This document shows, piece by piece, positions 5,591-12,098 of a stretch of DNA of 13,442 bases. This stretch comes from CAYWMP01 sp964459445 (GTDB lineage Bacteria; Desulfobacterota; DSM-4660; Desulfatiglandales; HGW-15). The number at the start of each line of letters is the position of its first letter. Position 1 is the first letter of the stretch. The position numbers were made by a program, and so were the translations under genes. The stretch covers positions 1-13,442 of the forward strand of contig CAYWMP010000160.1 in NCBI GenBank assembly GCA_964459445.1, written 5' to 3'. The notes below the pieces were generated by a model that did no database searches, was not told the origin of the DNA, and saw only the letters and a program-made list of their open reading frames with translations.

Positions 5591-5870
5591 ACTTCTTAAA
5601 GCTTAACATTATTATTATGACGCTGGGTGTCTTTCGATACCTGGAGCCCATTGCCCTACACTTCCGCGTGAATCCCGCCAATTGCCGAATTCCCGCCAAT
5701 TTACCATATCTTGTTGATAAATCAATGAAAACCGTTGCCCATCCGGTTGTGTCAAAAACCCAAAATTCTGCTTTTGGTGCAAATTATCACAGTTATCAAG
5801 TCTTCTACATAACTGCATGGCCTGGTTATCAACCCAGACTATAAGAGGTTCGCTGGAGAAAGCTTTTTTC
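5591..5870. other. Gene-free spacer between the two halves of the window
   Basis: This region lies between the minus-strand accessory block and the plus-strand operon. I see no convincing gene. It carries the core-like heptamer at 5601-5607, short self-complementary runs such as CTGGTTATCAACCCAG (5822-5837), and AT-rich sequence. If the left block is an integron array, an attI site or an integrase gene would be expected near here; neither is seen. Confidence 0.5.
5601..5607 (-). other. Integron R'-like core heptamer
   Basis: On the minus strand this reads GTTAAGC, a perfect GTTRRRY. It sits exactly 10 nt upstream of the lipoprotein ATG, the same spacing as GTTCAGC upstream of the hydrolase ATG. 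It would be the upstream boundary of the lipoprotein cassette. No complete attC or attI arms are evident on its outer side. Confidence 0.35.
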
Positions 5871-5871
5871 C

Positions 5872-5901
5872 TTGACAGGGAAACACATAGTTGAATATTA
5901 T
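5872..5901 (+). promoter_or_regulatory. Sigma70-like promoter of the gntR-pad operon
   Basis: TTGACA (5872-5877) is a perfect -35. TATTAT (5896-5901) matches five of six -10 positions. The spacer is 18 nt. Transcription would start near 5907-5910, directly at the palindromic operator and about 50 nt before the regulator ATG. It is the best promoter visible in the window. Confidence 0.75.
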
Positions 5902-5911
5902 TTGTACATCA

Positions 5912-5923
5912 CTTGTATACAAG
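5912..5923. promoter_or_regulatory. GntR/FCD-type operator palindrome
   Basis: CTTGTATACAAG is a perfect 12-bp palindrome and contains TTGTATACAA, fitting the T-N-G-T-N(0-3)-A-C-N-A pattern of FadR/FCD regulators. It lies just past the -10 box, where binding would block initiation. A partial half-site TTGTACA lies at 5902-5908. The simplest reading is autorepression of the regulator and of the downstream genes. Confidence 0.7.
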
Positions 5924-5960
5924 ATGCACAACAACAAAAAATCTATTCACCTCCCTTCCT

Positions 5961-6653
5961 ATGGAAATCTATAAGCCTTTGAAAATAGTACCGGATTCCC
6001 TGACAGAACGGATTCATAAAGAACTGCGGATGGACATCCTCACGGGAAAAATCCCCAGCGGAACCCGGTTGGTGGAATCCACACTCGCCGAAGAATTGGG
6101 GGTAAGTCGAACGCCGGTCAGGGAAGCCTTGCGCCGACTTGTACAAGAGGATCTCCTCTATGCCATTCCCAGAGCCGGGTATGTGGTTCAGGAACTCTCC
6201 GAACACGATATCCTGGACCTCTTTGAAACAAGAACCTCTATTGAGCTTGTGGCAGGAAGGGCGGCCGTGAAGAACATTTCCGATGAAGAGCTGACTCTTC
6301 TGGAGGAAAACCTACGCAAAACCAAAGAGGCAATCGATGCCGGAACGACCGAGAGTATGATCGATCTGGATATCGAGTTCCATAATATCATTTACAGGGC
6401 GACCCGGAGCAAACACCTCTACCGAATCTGCCTGACGCTGAGCGACCATACTTTGAAATTCCGAAAGGCCGCAATCCATGTCCCCGAAATCGCAAAACGC
6501 GCCTGGGAGGGCCACCTCGTCATCTATAAGGCCCTTCAATCAAGGGACCCAATAAGGGTTGAGGAGACCATCACGTCTCACCTCAAGGTCGTTAAAAAGG
6601 ATGTCCTAGGATATCTTGCGAAACTGAGGGAAGAAGCATTCTTGTTCGGATGA
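5961..6653 (+). CDS. GntR family transcriptional regulator, FCD subfamily
   Basis: A 230-aa repressor or activator. The N-terminal winged helix-turn-helix (about 12-78) includes RMDILTGKIPSGTRLVESTLAEELGVSRTPVREALRRLVQEDLL, the standard GntR signature. The all-helical FCD effector domain (about 85-225) has the usual metal/ligand residues D137 and H141 (DIEFHNII), H185 (EGHLVIYKAL) and H207 (TSHL). FCD regulators typically sense organic acids, here perhaps the 2-oxoacid substrate or a CoA-thioester product (inference). The ATG at 5961 fits family length but lacks a Shine-Dalgarno site. An upstream in-frame TTG (5913) lies inside the operator and is rejected. The stop is 21 nt before the gamma-subunit gene, so it is probably the first gene of the operon and self-regulated. 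Confidence 0.93.
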   Translation: MEIYKPLKIVPDSLTERIHKELRMDILTGKIPSGTRLVESTLAEELGVSRTPVREALRRLVQEDLLYAIPRAGYVVQELSEHDILDLFETRTSIELVAGRAAVKNISDEELTLLEENLRKTKEAIDAGTTESMIDLDIEFHNIIYRATRSKHLYRICLTLSDHTLKFRKAAIHVPEIAKRAWEGHLVIYKALQSRDPIRVEETITSHLKVVKKDVLGYLAKLREEAFLFG

Positions 6654-6674
6654 TTTAATTTCGCAGGAGTTTTC

Positions 6675-7247
6675 ATGTACGAGATCCGGTTTCACGGAAG
6701 AGGAGGACAGGGCGCCGTCCTGGCCTCCAAGATCCTCGCCAAGGCACTGGTTGAAGAAGGAAGGCACGTGAAGGCGATACCGGCCTTTGGCTTCGAACGG
6801 CGTGGTGCTCCGGTAGAGGCCTTTTTGAGATTTGACGATAGGGCAATCCGCCAGGTGACCAATATCTACAACCCCAACTGCGTGATATGCCTCGATCCCA
6901 CACTTCCTCGATCGGTACCTATTTTTACGAACTTAAGAGAATCAAGCATCTGGGTCCAGGCAACAAAGAAATCCTTTGATGAGCTCAGTGTGCCGGAGAC
7001 AGTCACAAAGGTCGGACTTTGTGATGCCTTCAGGATTGCCCTGGAGATTTTCGGACGAACTATCACCAACTCCATCATGTTAGGGGCATTTAGCAAAACA
7101 TCATCCCTCGTTTCCCTCAACTCTCTTAATGGGGCTATGGCATCCATTGCCTTTCGTGATGCGGATCTGGAAAAAAACATCCAGGCCCTGCAAAGGGGAT
7201 TTGAAGAAACCAGGGTCTTTGATGCTGATGGAAAGGAAAAGAAATGA
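6675..7247 (+). CDS. padE: 2-oxoacid oxidoreductase gamma subunit (PadE-like)
   Basis: A 190-aa gamma domain of the pyruvate/2-oxoacid:acceptor oxidoreductase superfamily, the module thought to bind CoA. It begins with the family signature FHGRGGQGAVLASKILA (6-22) and the conserved FGFERRGAPVEAFLRF (38-53). Length is normal for a stand-alone gamma subunit. AGGAG (6665-6669) lies 5 nt before the ATG. Its stop overlaps the start of the next gene by 4 bases (ATGA). The order gamma, delta, alpha, FAD, beta is that of padEFGHI, phenylglyoxylate:NAD+ oxidoreductase of anaerobic aromatic degraders, so PadE is the preferred name. The domain alone cannot distinguish pyruvate, 2-oxoisovalerate or phenylglyoxylate as substrate. 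Confidence 0.85.
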   Translation: MYEIRFHGRGGQGAVLASKILAKALVEEGRHVKAIPAFGFERRGAPVEAFLRFDDRAIRQVTNIYNPNCVICLDPTLPRSVPIFTNLRESSIWVQATKKSFDELSVPETVTKVGLCDAFRIALEIFGRTITNSIMLGAFSKTSSLVSLNSLNGAMASIAFRDADLEKNIQALQRGFEETRVFDADGKEKK

Positions 7248-7537
7248 AGCGGCAGGCCAAAAAACACTTTGATCAATCCACGATTCCGAATGATCTCTGT
7301 CCCATCGCCACAGAGTGCCTGGATTTAAAAACAGGCGATTGGCGGGCGGAGCGTCCGGTCGTTGATCGAGAAAAATGCGTTAAATGTTCGACTTGCTGGC
7401 TCTATTGTCCGACACAATGCGTCGAGGAGAAGGCCGCGTGGTTTGAGGCGAACCTTGAGATTTGCAAGGGCTGCGGCATCTGTGCGCAAGAATGTCCTCA
7501 CCATGCCATCAACATGGAGGAAGAGGTAGAGGAATAG
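7244..7537 (+). CDS. padF: 2-oxoacid oxidoreductase delta (2x[4Fe-4S]) subunit (PadF-like)
   Basis: A 97-aa ferredoxin-type subunit. Two CxxCxxCxxxC clusters are complete: C45, C48, C51, C55 (with P56) and C74, C77, C80, C84 (with P85). The N-terminal 40 residues before the clusters are typical of delta subunits of this superfamily. It relays electrons from the TPP centre towards the other iron-sulfur domains. It overlaps the gamma gene by 4 bases and is followed by the alpha gene after a single base, so the three are tightly coupled. The pad name rests on gene order and complex composition rather than on this small chain. Confidence 0.83.
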   Translation: MKRQAKKHFDQSTIPNDLCPIATECLDLKTGDWRAERPVVDREKCVKCSTCWLYCPTQCVEEKAAWFEANLEICKGCGICAQECPHHAINMEEEVEE

Positions 7538-7538
7538 C

Positions 7539-8744
7539 ATGGGCAAAGTTATTGTATGTGACGGAAACGAAGCGGCAGCGTGGGGTGTGGCCTTGGCTCG
7601 TCCGGACATGGTCGCCGTCTACCCGATTACGCCGCAATCGTCTTTGGTTGAGTATATATCCCAGTTCGTTGCCGACGGGATCATCAAAGCCGATCTGATG
7701 GATGTTGAAGGGGAACACAGCGTCCTGTCGGTGCTCCAGGGGGCCTGTTTGGCCGGAGCCAGGACTTTCACCGCCAGTTGCGGCCAGGGTTTGGCCTTCA
7801 TGTTCGAGCCCTATTTCCGAACTCCCCCCTTGCATTTACCCATTGTCATGTCCATTGTGACCCGTGACGGCATTACGCCTCAGTGCGTTTGGGGCGGACA
7901 GCAGGATGCCATGACCGTACGGGAGGCCGGCTGGGTGCACATGTATTGCGAGACGGTCCAGGAGATCATGGACACCGTGATCATGGCTTACAAAATCGCC
8001 GAGCACCGAGAAGTTATGCTACCCGTCAATGTCAACCACGATGGCAATTATCTCTCCTATGGGGTGGAAAGGGTCGAAATGCCCGATCAGGACGAAGTAG
8101 ACGCCTTTCTGGGTGAAAAAGACATCAACTGGCATGTGGCACTGGACCCGGAGCGTCCCATGGGTGTTGATCCGCTCACCGGCGGACCAGGCGGTCTCGG
8201 CCCCGAACTCTTTGTCCGCTACCGCAAGGGATTGTGTAAAAGCATGCAAAATGCCCTTCGGGTCATCACTGAGGTTCACCAGGAGTGGAGCGAACGGTTC
8301 GGACGCTCCTATGCCCCCCTTGTAGAAGAATATCGTTTGGATGACGCGGACTATGCCGTTGTGACCATCGGCAGCATGAGCGGGGCCGGTAAGGATGCTG
8401 TAGATCTGGCCCGTGAGTCAGGGGAAAAGGTGGGTTTGATTAAGGTCAAGACCTTCAGACCCTTCCCCTTTGAGGCCTTCAAAAAATCCCTTTCAAAGGT
8501 GAAAGCCCTGGGTGTCGTGGATCGGTCCGTGAGTTTCGGATGGAACGCAGGGCCCGTTTACCAGGAACTTCTCTCGGTTTTGTATTCTCTTGACGAAAGG
8601 ATTCCGGCCATAAGCTTCATCGGCGGCCTTGCTGGCGCGGACATTACTATTGATCATTTCACCCGCGTCATTGAGACAACGGCAAAGGCAATCAAAAGAG
8701 AATTGCCATTGGAACAGCCTGTGTGGCTTAATGAAAACGACTGA
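7539..8744 (+). CDS. padG: 2-oxoacid oxidoreductase alpha subunit (PadG-like)
   Basis: A 401-aa alpha subunit. The N-terminal pyrimidine-binding TPP half has GNEAAAWGVALARPDMVAVYPITPQSSLVEYI (9-40), then DVEGEHSVLSVLQGACLAGART (55-76), where the Glu of EGEHS is the conserved TPP-activating residue. It continues with TASCGQGLAFMFEP and SIVTRDGITPQ. The C-terminal transketolase-type domain runs from about 268 (DDADYAVVTIGSMSG) to IGGLAGADIT (361-370). The length suits PadG/PorA-like alpha chains and the protein looks complete. GAGG lies 7-8 nt upstream of the ATG. The YPITPQS and SVLSVLQG wording fits the phenylglyoxylate dehydrogenase branch as I know it, but substrate assignment is inferential. 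After its stop the operon is broken by a repeat-bearing spacer and an assembly gap. Confidence 0.87.
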   Translation: MGKVIVCDGNEAAAWGVALARPDMVAVYPITPQSSLVEYISQFVADGIIKADLMDVEGEHSVLSVLQGACLAGARTFTASCGQGLAFMFEPYFRTPPLHLPIVMSIVTRDGITPQCVWGGQQDAMTVREAGWVHMYCETVQEIMDTVIMAYKIAEHREVMLPVNVNHDGNYLSYGVERVEMPDQDEVDAFLGEKDINWHVALDPERPMGVDPLTGGPGGLGPELFVRYRKGLCKSMQNALRVITEVHQEWSERFGRSYAPLVEEYRLDDADYAVVTIGSMSGAGKDAVDLARESGEKVGLIKVKTFRPFPFEAFKKSLSKVKALGVVDRSVSFGWNAGPVYQELLSVLYSLDERIPAISFIGGLAGADITIDHFTRVIETTAKAIKRELPLEQPVWLNEND

Positions 8745-8782
8745 AGCCAAAGTTTTTTGTAATACTCCACTGGAAAAAATTT

Positions 8783-8874
8783 GACAGGATAACAGGATCT
8801 ACAAGTTATTTTAGGTAAGGATCTGAGAGTAATTTGAATCTGAGAATCATCCAGTCAATCATGTTAATCCTGTC
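8783..8874. repeat. Imperfect inverted repeat of a dispersed-repeat type
   Basis: GACAGGATAACAGGAT (8783-8798) is answered by ATCATGTTAATCCTGTC (8858-8874), complementary except for one inserted base and one mismatch, with 59 nt between. Such GACAGGAT/ATCCTGTC pairs occur in many copies between genes in some deltaproteobacterial genomes as I recall. Multi-copy status would explain why assembly broke just here. Confidence 0.5.
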
Positions 8875-8899
8875 TAACTAATGAGGCCTATGATGTCCC
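8845..8899 (+). repeat. 55-bp direct repeat, left copy (contig-end overlap)
   Basis: Identical over 55 bases to 9000-9054, ending at the first N. It includes a truncated copy of the start region of the FAD-subunit gene (three ATGs at 8881, 8890 and 8893). This is best explained as the same k-mer overlap present at both contig ends and scaffolded without merging. Confidence 0.85.
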
Positions 8900-8999
8900 N
8901 NNNNNNNNNNNNNNNNNNNNNNNNNNNNNNNNNNNNNNNNNNNNNNNNNNNNNNNNNNNNNNNNNNNNNNNNNNNNNNNNNNNNNNNNNNNNNNNNNNN
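8900..8999. other. Assembly gap of exactly 100 N
   Basis: A fixed-size placeholder gap. The identical 55-bp flanks indicate that the true distance is probably minus 55 bp (contigs overlap), so no sequence need be missing. Confidence 0.97.
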
Positions 9000-9054
9000 A
9001 ATCATCCAGTCAATCATGTTAATCCTGTCTAACTAATGAGGCCTATGATGTCCC
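9000..9054 (+). repeat. 55-bp direct repeat, right copy (contig-end overlap)
   Basis: Identical to 8845-8899 and starting at the first base after the N run. It continues without a break into the FAD-subunit coding sequence, whereas the left copy stops at the gap. This asymmetry is expected if both are the same locus. Confidence 0.85.
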
Positions 9055-10310
9055 CCTGGAAATATCTCATAGTCGGCAGCAGCCATGCCGGGTTATCAGC
9101 CCTAGAGGCTATTCGGAGATGGGATGAAGAGGGATCTATTGCAATCCTTTCCGAACAAAACACCCTCCCCTACTCCCCCACGGTCCTGCCCTACATCATG
9201 TCAAAGCAGATAGAGCGCAATAAGGTATTCCTCAGAAATGAGGAGGCCTTTGATCTTCACAAGGCGACCTTCATGCGAGGCGCAAAGGTTGTAGCTGTTG
9301 ACGAGGCTTCGCGATCTGTCAGCCTGGATTCAGGCAAAACATTGGAATTTGAAAAGCTGCTGCTCGCAACGGGCGCAACGCCGACCCTCCCCCCAATCAA
9401 AGGCATCGAAGATACGCCGCACCATATACTTCGCACTTTGGATCATGCCACAGGTTTGCGAGATGAGATGAAAGCGGGCAATTCAGCTATTGTGTTGGGG
9501 GCAGGGCTCATCGGGCTGCATGCAGCAGAAAATTTGTCTCAAGCAGGCATAAAGGTCACAGTGATCGAAACCATGCCCCAAGTGCTACCCTCAAATTTTG
9601 ATTTGAAGGCTTCGGGACTGATTCAACAAGCCTTTAAGGATGAGGGCATTACGGTCCTCACTGGAAGTACGGTGAAGGAACTAAACAAATCTAACGGAAC
9701 CTGCACTGTTTCTCTGGAGTCCGGAGACTCCCTTTCAGCAAATCTTATTCTGGTATCTACTGGTGTACGACCGCGCATTGAATATCTGGAAGGATCCCAA
9801 ATAGTATTGGACCAGGGAATCCTCGTCGATGACACCATGCGGACCAATGTTGACGGTATCTGGGCGGCTGGAGATGTGGCCCAGGCCAGGGATTTTTTTG
9901 ATGATGAGAAACAAATCAATGCCACTTTGCCAAATGCCGTTGAGCAAGGCCGCATTGCGGGGATGGATATGGCCGAGGATCCGGCCCTCAAGCCCTATCC
10001 GGGTGGGATTGCGATGAACAGCTTCAGGTTCTTTGGACAAAGGGCCTTTTCAGTTGGGTTGAGTGCGATTGGAGAACCTGCAGAGGATTTCGAAATAGAA
10101 GAAGGTTTTTCCCCTGAGAACAGACAGTATCAAAAGTTCGTATTCAAGAATAAAAATCTCGTTGGCGTAACAGGCATAAACTGCGACCTTGATCCGGGCG
10201 TCATGTTTCAGTTGATCAAAAAAAAGATCGACCTCGAAGATGTGATGGAGCAGTTCACGGCCGCCCCAACGAATATAGGCCGCATCCTGATGACAAAGCT
10301 ATGGAGATAA
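9048..10310 (+). CDS. padH: FAD/NAD(P)-dependent oxidoreductase subunit (PadH-like)
   Basis: A 420-aa class I pyridine-nucleotide-disulfide-oxidoreductase-type flavoprotein. The FAD Rossmann motif is at the N-terminus (YLIVGSSHAGLSALEAI, 6-22), the NAD(H) motif is VLGAGLIGLHAAE (149-161), and the second FAD motif is VDGIWAAGDVA (268-278). The CxxxxC redox disulfide is absent (residues 41-51 read PYSPTVLPYIM), so it works as an electron-transfer flavoprotein rather than a disulfide reductase. In PGDH this subunit passes electrons from the iron-sulfur subunits to NAD+. Of three in-frame ATGs (9036, 9045, 9048), the third is 6 nt after GAGG (9038-9041) and is preferred. Its place between alpha and beta is a hallmark of pad operons. 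Confidence 0.87.
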   Translation: MSPWKYLIVGSSHAGLSALEAIRRWDEEGSIAILSEQNTLPYSPTVLPYIMSKQIERNKVFLRNEEAFDLHKATFMRGAKVVAVDEASRSVSLDSGKTLEFEKLLLATGATPTLPPIKGIEDTPHHILRTLDHATGLRDEMKAGNSAIVLGAGLIGLHAAENLSQAGIKVTVIETMPQVLPSNFDLKASGLIQQAFKDEGITVLTGSTVKELNKSNGTCTVSLESGDSLSANLILVSTGVRPRIEYLEGSQIVLDQGILVDDTMRTNVDGIWAAGDVAQARDFFDDEKQINATLPNAVEQGRIAGMDMAEDPALKPYPGGIAMNSFRFFGQRAFSVGLSAIGEPAEDFEIEEGFSPENRQYQKFVFKNKNLVGVTGINCDLDPGVMFQLIKKKIDLEDVMEQFTAAPTNIGRILMTKLWR

Positions 10311-10461
10311 TTCTCGAAGTCTTAACAACCTTAAGTTCATCCAAAAAGCGATGTATTTCAGGCTGATGAGAAATGTCCAGAGGCTAGTTGAGCTTTGCGA
10401 AATCCCGCTGTCGGGAGCGCGAAGAAATTCTAAAGAACAATTCGTGTATGCAAAGCGGCAA

Positions 10462-10489
10462 AAGGTACAAGGTTTAAGGCTCAAGGAAA
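10462..10489 (+). repeat. Heptad repeat array AAGGNNN, four units
   Basis: Four consecutive 7-nt units, each beginning AAGG followed by TAC, TTT, CTC and AAA. The array faces the complementary array at 10516-10550; AAGGCTCAAGG (10476-10486) pairs with CCTTGAGCCCT (10533-10543) at 10 of 11 positions, so a hairpin can form. Confidence 0.6.
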
Positions 10490-10515
10490 AACAAATATAA
10501 ATGATTCAAAACCTC

Positions 10516-10550
10516 TTACCTTGTGCCCTGCGCCTTGAGCCCTACGCCCT
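10516..10550 (-). repeat. Heptad repeat array NNNCCYT, five units
   Basis: Five consecutive 7-nt units ending CCTT or CCCT, the complement of the ARGGNNN units at 10462-10489. Array, short AT-rich loop and inverse array together make a large 7-nt-periodic inverted repeat of about 90 bp. Confidence 0.6.
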
Positions 10551-10569
10551 TCGCTTACGTCGCAGTGAC

Positions 10570-10602
10570 GATCCGCCTTCGCCAAGGCTTCGGAGCGACA
10601 AG
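10570..10602 (-). repeat. Degenerate GC-rich dispersed repeat, copy 2
   Basis: On the minus strand it begins CTTGTCGCTCC and runs through GCCTTGGCGAAGGCGG, matching about 23 of 33 positions of 1142-1174. It contains its own small stem (GCCTT/AAGGC around CGCC). Confidence 0.4.
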
Positions 10603-10700
10603 AAGATGAAGCGCAACGTCGCCCTTCGGCTTTACTCAGGACCGTGAGCATTTCGAACGGCAGATGGGCGTTTTTCATCAGCCTGAATGGAGGAATTGAA

Positions 10701-12056
10701 TTGGGAACAAGCTACAGCACCATTGCCTTTTATCCGGAAAAGTGTAACGGCTGCAATGACTGCGTCAAGGCCTGTTCTCAAATTAAAACCGAAACCGAAG
10801 ATCCAAGGCACTCTCGTATAACCGTGGCCAAGGACCCTGATGACGATTTCTACGGCCTGAGCCTTTGCCGCCAGTGCGGGGACCCTCGATGCATCCAAAA
10901 TTGCCCCTCAGGCGCCCTTAGTAAAAATACCGAGACCGGGTTTGTCCTTTGGGACGAGACCAAGTGTGTGAACTGCCAGCTTTGCACACTGGCCTGCCCC
11001 TACGCCGGAATTACCTACAACAGCCTTACTGATCAGGTGATGAAGTGTGATTTATGTGATGGTGATCCTGCTTGTGTTAAGGCCTGTGAACCCCGAGCAC
11101 TGGAACTCAAGATTGGATCAGCCATCTACAATGTCTGGGGTGATTTAGAAGATCTTTTCGTGCCAGGCATTTCCGCTTGCCTGGGTTGTAACTCTGAGCT
11201 GCTCATGAGACATACCCTTCGACGGGTTGGTCCAAACACGGTTGTAGCCACACCGCCGGGGTGCATCCCCGGTGTGGGCTCGGTGGGCGTCAATGGCATT
11301 ACCGCCACCAAAACCCCGGTCTTCCATCCCCTTTTAACAAACACGGCAGCCATGCTCGCCGGCGCCAAACGATACTACAACCGTATTGGGCGAGATGTGA
11401 CCATGCTGGCCCTGGCAGGGGATGGGGGCGCGGCGGATGTGGGATTTCAATCCCTTTCCGGTGCGGCAGAGCGTGGAGAGCAAATGATCTTCATTTGCGT
11501 GGACAACGAGGGATACATGAATACGGGGGTCCAGAGATCCAGCACAACCCCCTTTGGGGCATGGACATCCACTACGCCTGTCGGTGCGGTCTTGCGTGGC
11601 AAAAGCCGCGATGCGAAGCCCATGCCCCTGCTGATGGTCATGCATAACTGTGAATACGTTGCGACCGCCAATCTGGCCTTTATGCAGGATTACTATGCCA
11701 AACTGGATAAAGCCATTGAAGCCGCCAAAAAGGGGATGGCCTATATCCATGTCTTCTCTCCCTGCCCCACGGGTTGGCGCTTTTCTCCGAGTCAGCTTAT
11801 TGAAGTTTCACGAAAAGGCGTGCAGACAAACATGGTCCCTCTATGGGAGTACGAGAGTAGCCTTGGGCGAATCGACTTTACTCATCCCGTGGATAATCCT
11901 TTGCCCGTGGAGGCCTATCTGTCTCTGATAGGCAAATACCGGCACCTCGATGGGGAGCAATTCGCCTACATCCAAAAAAAGACCGATCAACGTATCGAAG
12001 TGCTCAAAAGGTTTACGCGTGGGAATGATTCAGATATAGAATCAGATGCCGCTTAA
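10701..12056 (+). CDS. padI: 2-oxoacid oxidoreductase beta subunit with 4-cluster ferredoxin domain (PadI-like)
   Basis: A 451-aa fusion. Residues 1-140 form a DmsB/HycB-like ferredoxin domain with four Cys quartets: C15/C18/C21/C25, C56/C59/C64/C68, C89/C92/C95/C99 and C116/C119/C125/C129. From about 150 comes the TPP-binding beta domain: C160 and C163 (CLGC), C188 (PPGCIPGVG), and the TPP/Mg motif GDGGAADVGF (240-249) to VDNEGYMNTGVQRS (267-280). This binds TPP with the alpha subunit. The N-terminal fusion is the layout I recall for PadI and is unusual among pyruvate oxidoreductases. The start is TTG (10701-10703), because GGAGG (10689-10693) lies 7 nt upstream and the four-cluster domain follows at once; 19 further upstream in-frame residues look spurious. 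Confidence 0.87.
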   Translation: MGTSYSTIAFYPEKCNGCNDCVKACSQIKTETEDPRHSRITVAKDPDDDFYGLSLCRQCGDPRCIQNCPSGALSKNTETGFVLWDETKCVNCQLCTLACPYAGITYNSLTDQVMKCDLCDGDPACVKACEPRALELKIGSAIYNVWGDLEDLFVPGISACLGCNSELLMRHTLRRVGPNTVVATPPGCIPGVGSVGVNGITATKTPVFHPLLTNTAAMLAGAKRYYNRIGRDVTMLALAGDGGAADVGFQSLSGAAERGEQMIFICVDNEGYMNTGVQRSSTTPFGAWTSTTPVGAVLRGKSRDAKPMPLLMVMHNCEYVATANLAFMQDYYAKLDKAIEAAKKGMAYIHVFSPCPTGWRFSPSQLIEVSRKGVQTNMVPLWEYESSLGRIDFTHPVDNPLPVEAYLSLIGKYRHLDGEQFAYIQKKTDQRIEVLKRFTRGNDSDIESDAA

Positions 12057-12098
12057 AACGGCTATGCAAATGATGCTTCAAAAATGAGCGGAGGAGAT

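Larger units (their letters stand above)
8745..9047. other. Spacer between alpha and FAD subunit genes, with assembly gap
   Basis: It contains an imperfect inverted repeat (8783-8874), a run of 100 Ns (8900-8999), and identical 55-bp sequences on both sides of the Ns. If the duplicated ends are merged, the true spacer would be about 148 bp and the FAD-subunit start would follow directly. I see no gene in it. Confidence 0.7.
10311..10700. other. Repeat-filled spacer between FAD and beta subunit genes
   Basis: About 390 bases without a credible gene, unusually long inside an operon. It holds two facing arrays of 7-nt repeats (10462-10489 and 10516-10550), a GC-rich dispersed block (10570-10602), and at the end the GGAGG ribosome-binding site (10689-10693) of the beta-subunit gene. 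No promoter stands out. Confidence 0.55.

Noticed and set aside
5591..5870. attI site or integrase gene next to the first cassette
   Set aside because: No open frame with tyrosine-recombinase features and no complete attI-like arms; only the bare GTTAAGC heptamer is present.
5913..5960. Longer N-terminus of the GntR regulator from a TTG start
   Set aside because: That start lies inside the operator palindrome close to the predicted transcription start, and the extra 16 residues do not look like the family.
8845..9054. The 55-bp direct repeat as att sites or target-site duplication of a mobile element
   Set aside because: The copies abut a run of exactly 100 Ns and only the right copy continues into padH; contig-end overlap explains it fully.
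10462..10550. CRISPR-like array
   Set aside because: The period is 7 nt with 4 constant bases; there are no repeats of 25-40 bp with spacers and no cas genes.
10644..10700. Nineteen-residue extension at the N-terminus of the beta subunit
   Set aside because: The ribosome-binding site GGAGG lies inside this stretch and points to the TTG at 10701; the extension is not homologous-looking.
11334..11750. A 138-aa minus-strand open frame opposite padI
   Set aside because: It lies opposite the TPP-binding domain and shows no recognisable motif; a shadow of high-GC codon use.
6675..12056. Pyruvate or 2-oxoisovalerate:ferredoxin oxidoreductase as the primary name
   Set aside because: Those complexes lack an FAD/NAD subunit gene between alpha and beta and do not usually carry a four-cluster ferredoxin domain fused to beta; kept only as an alternative for substrate.
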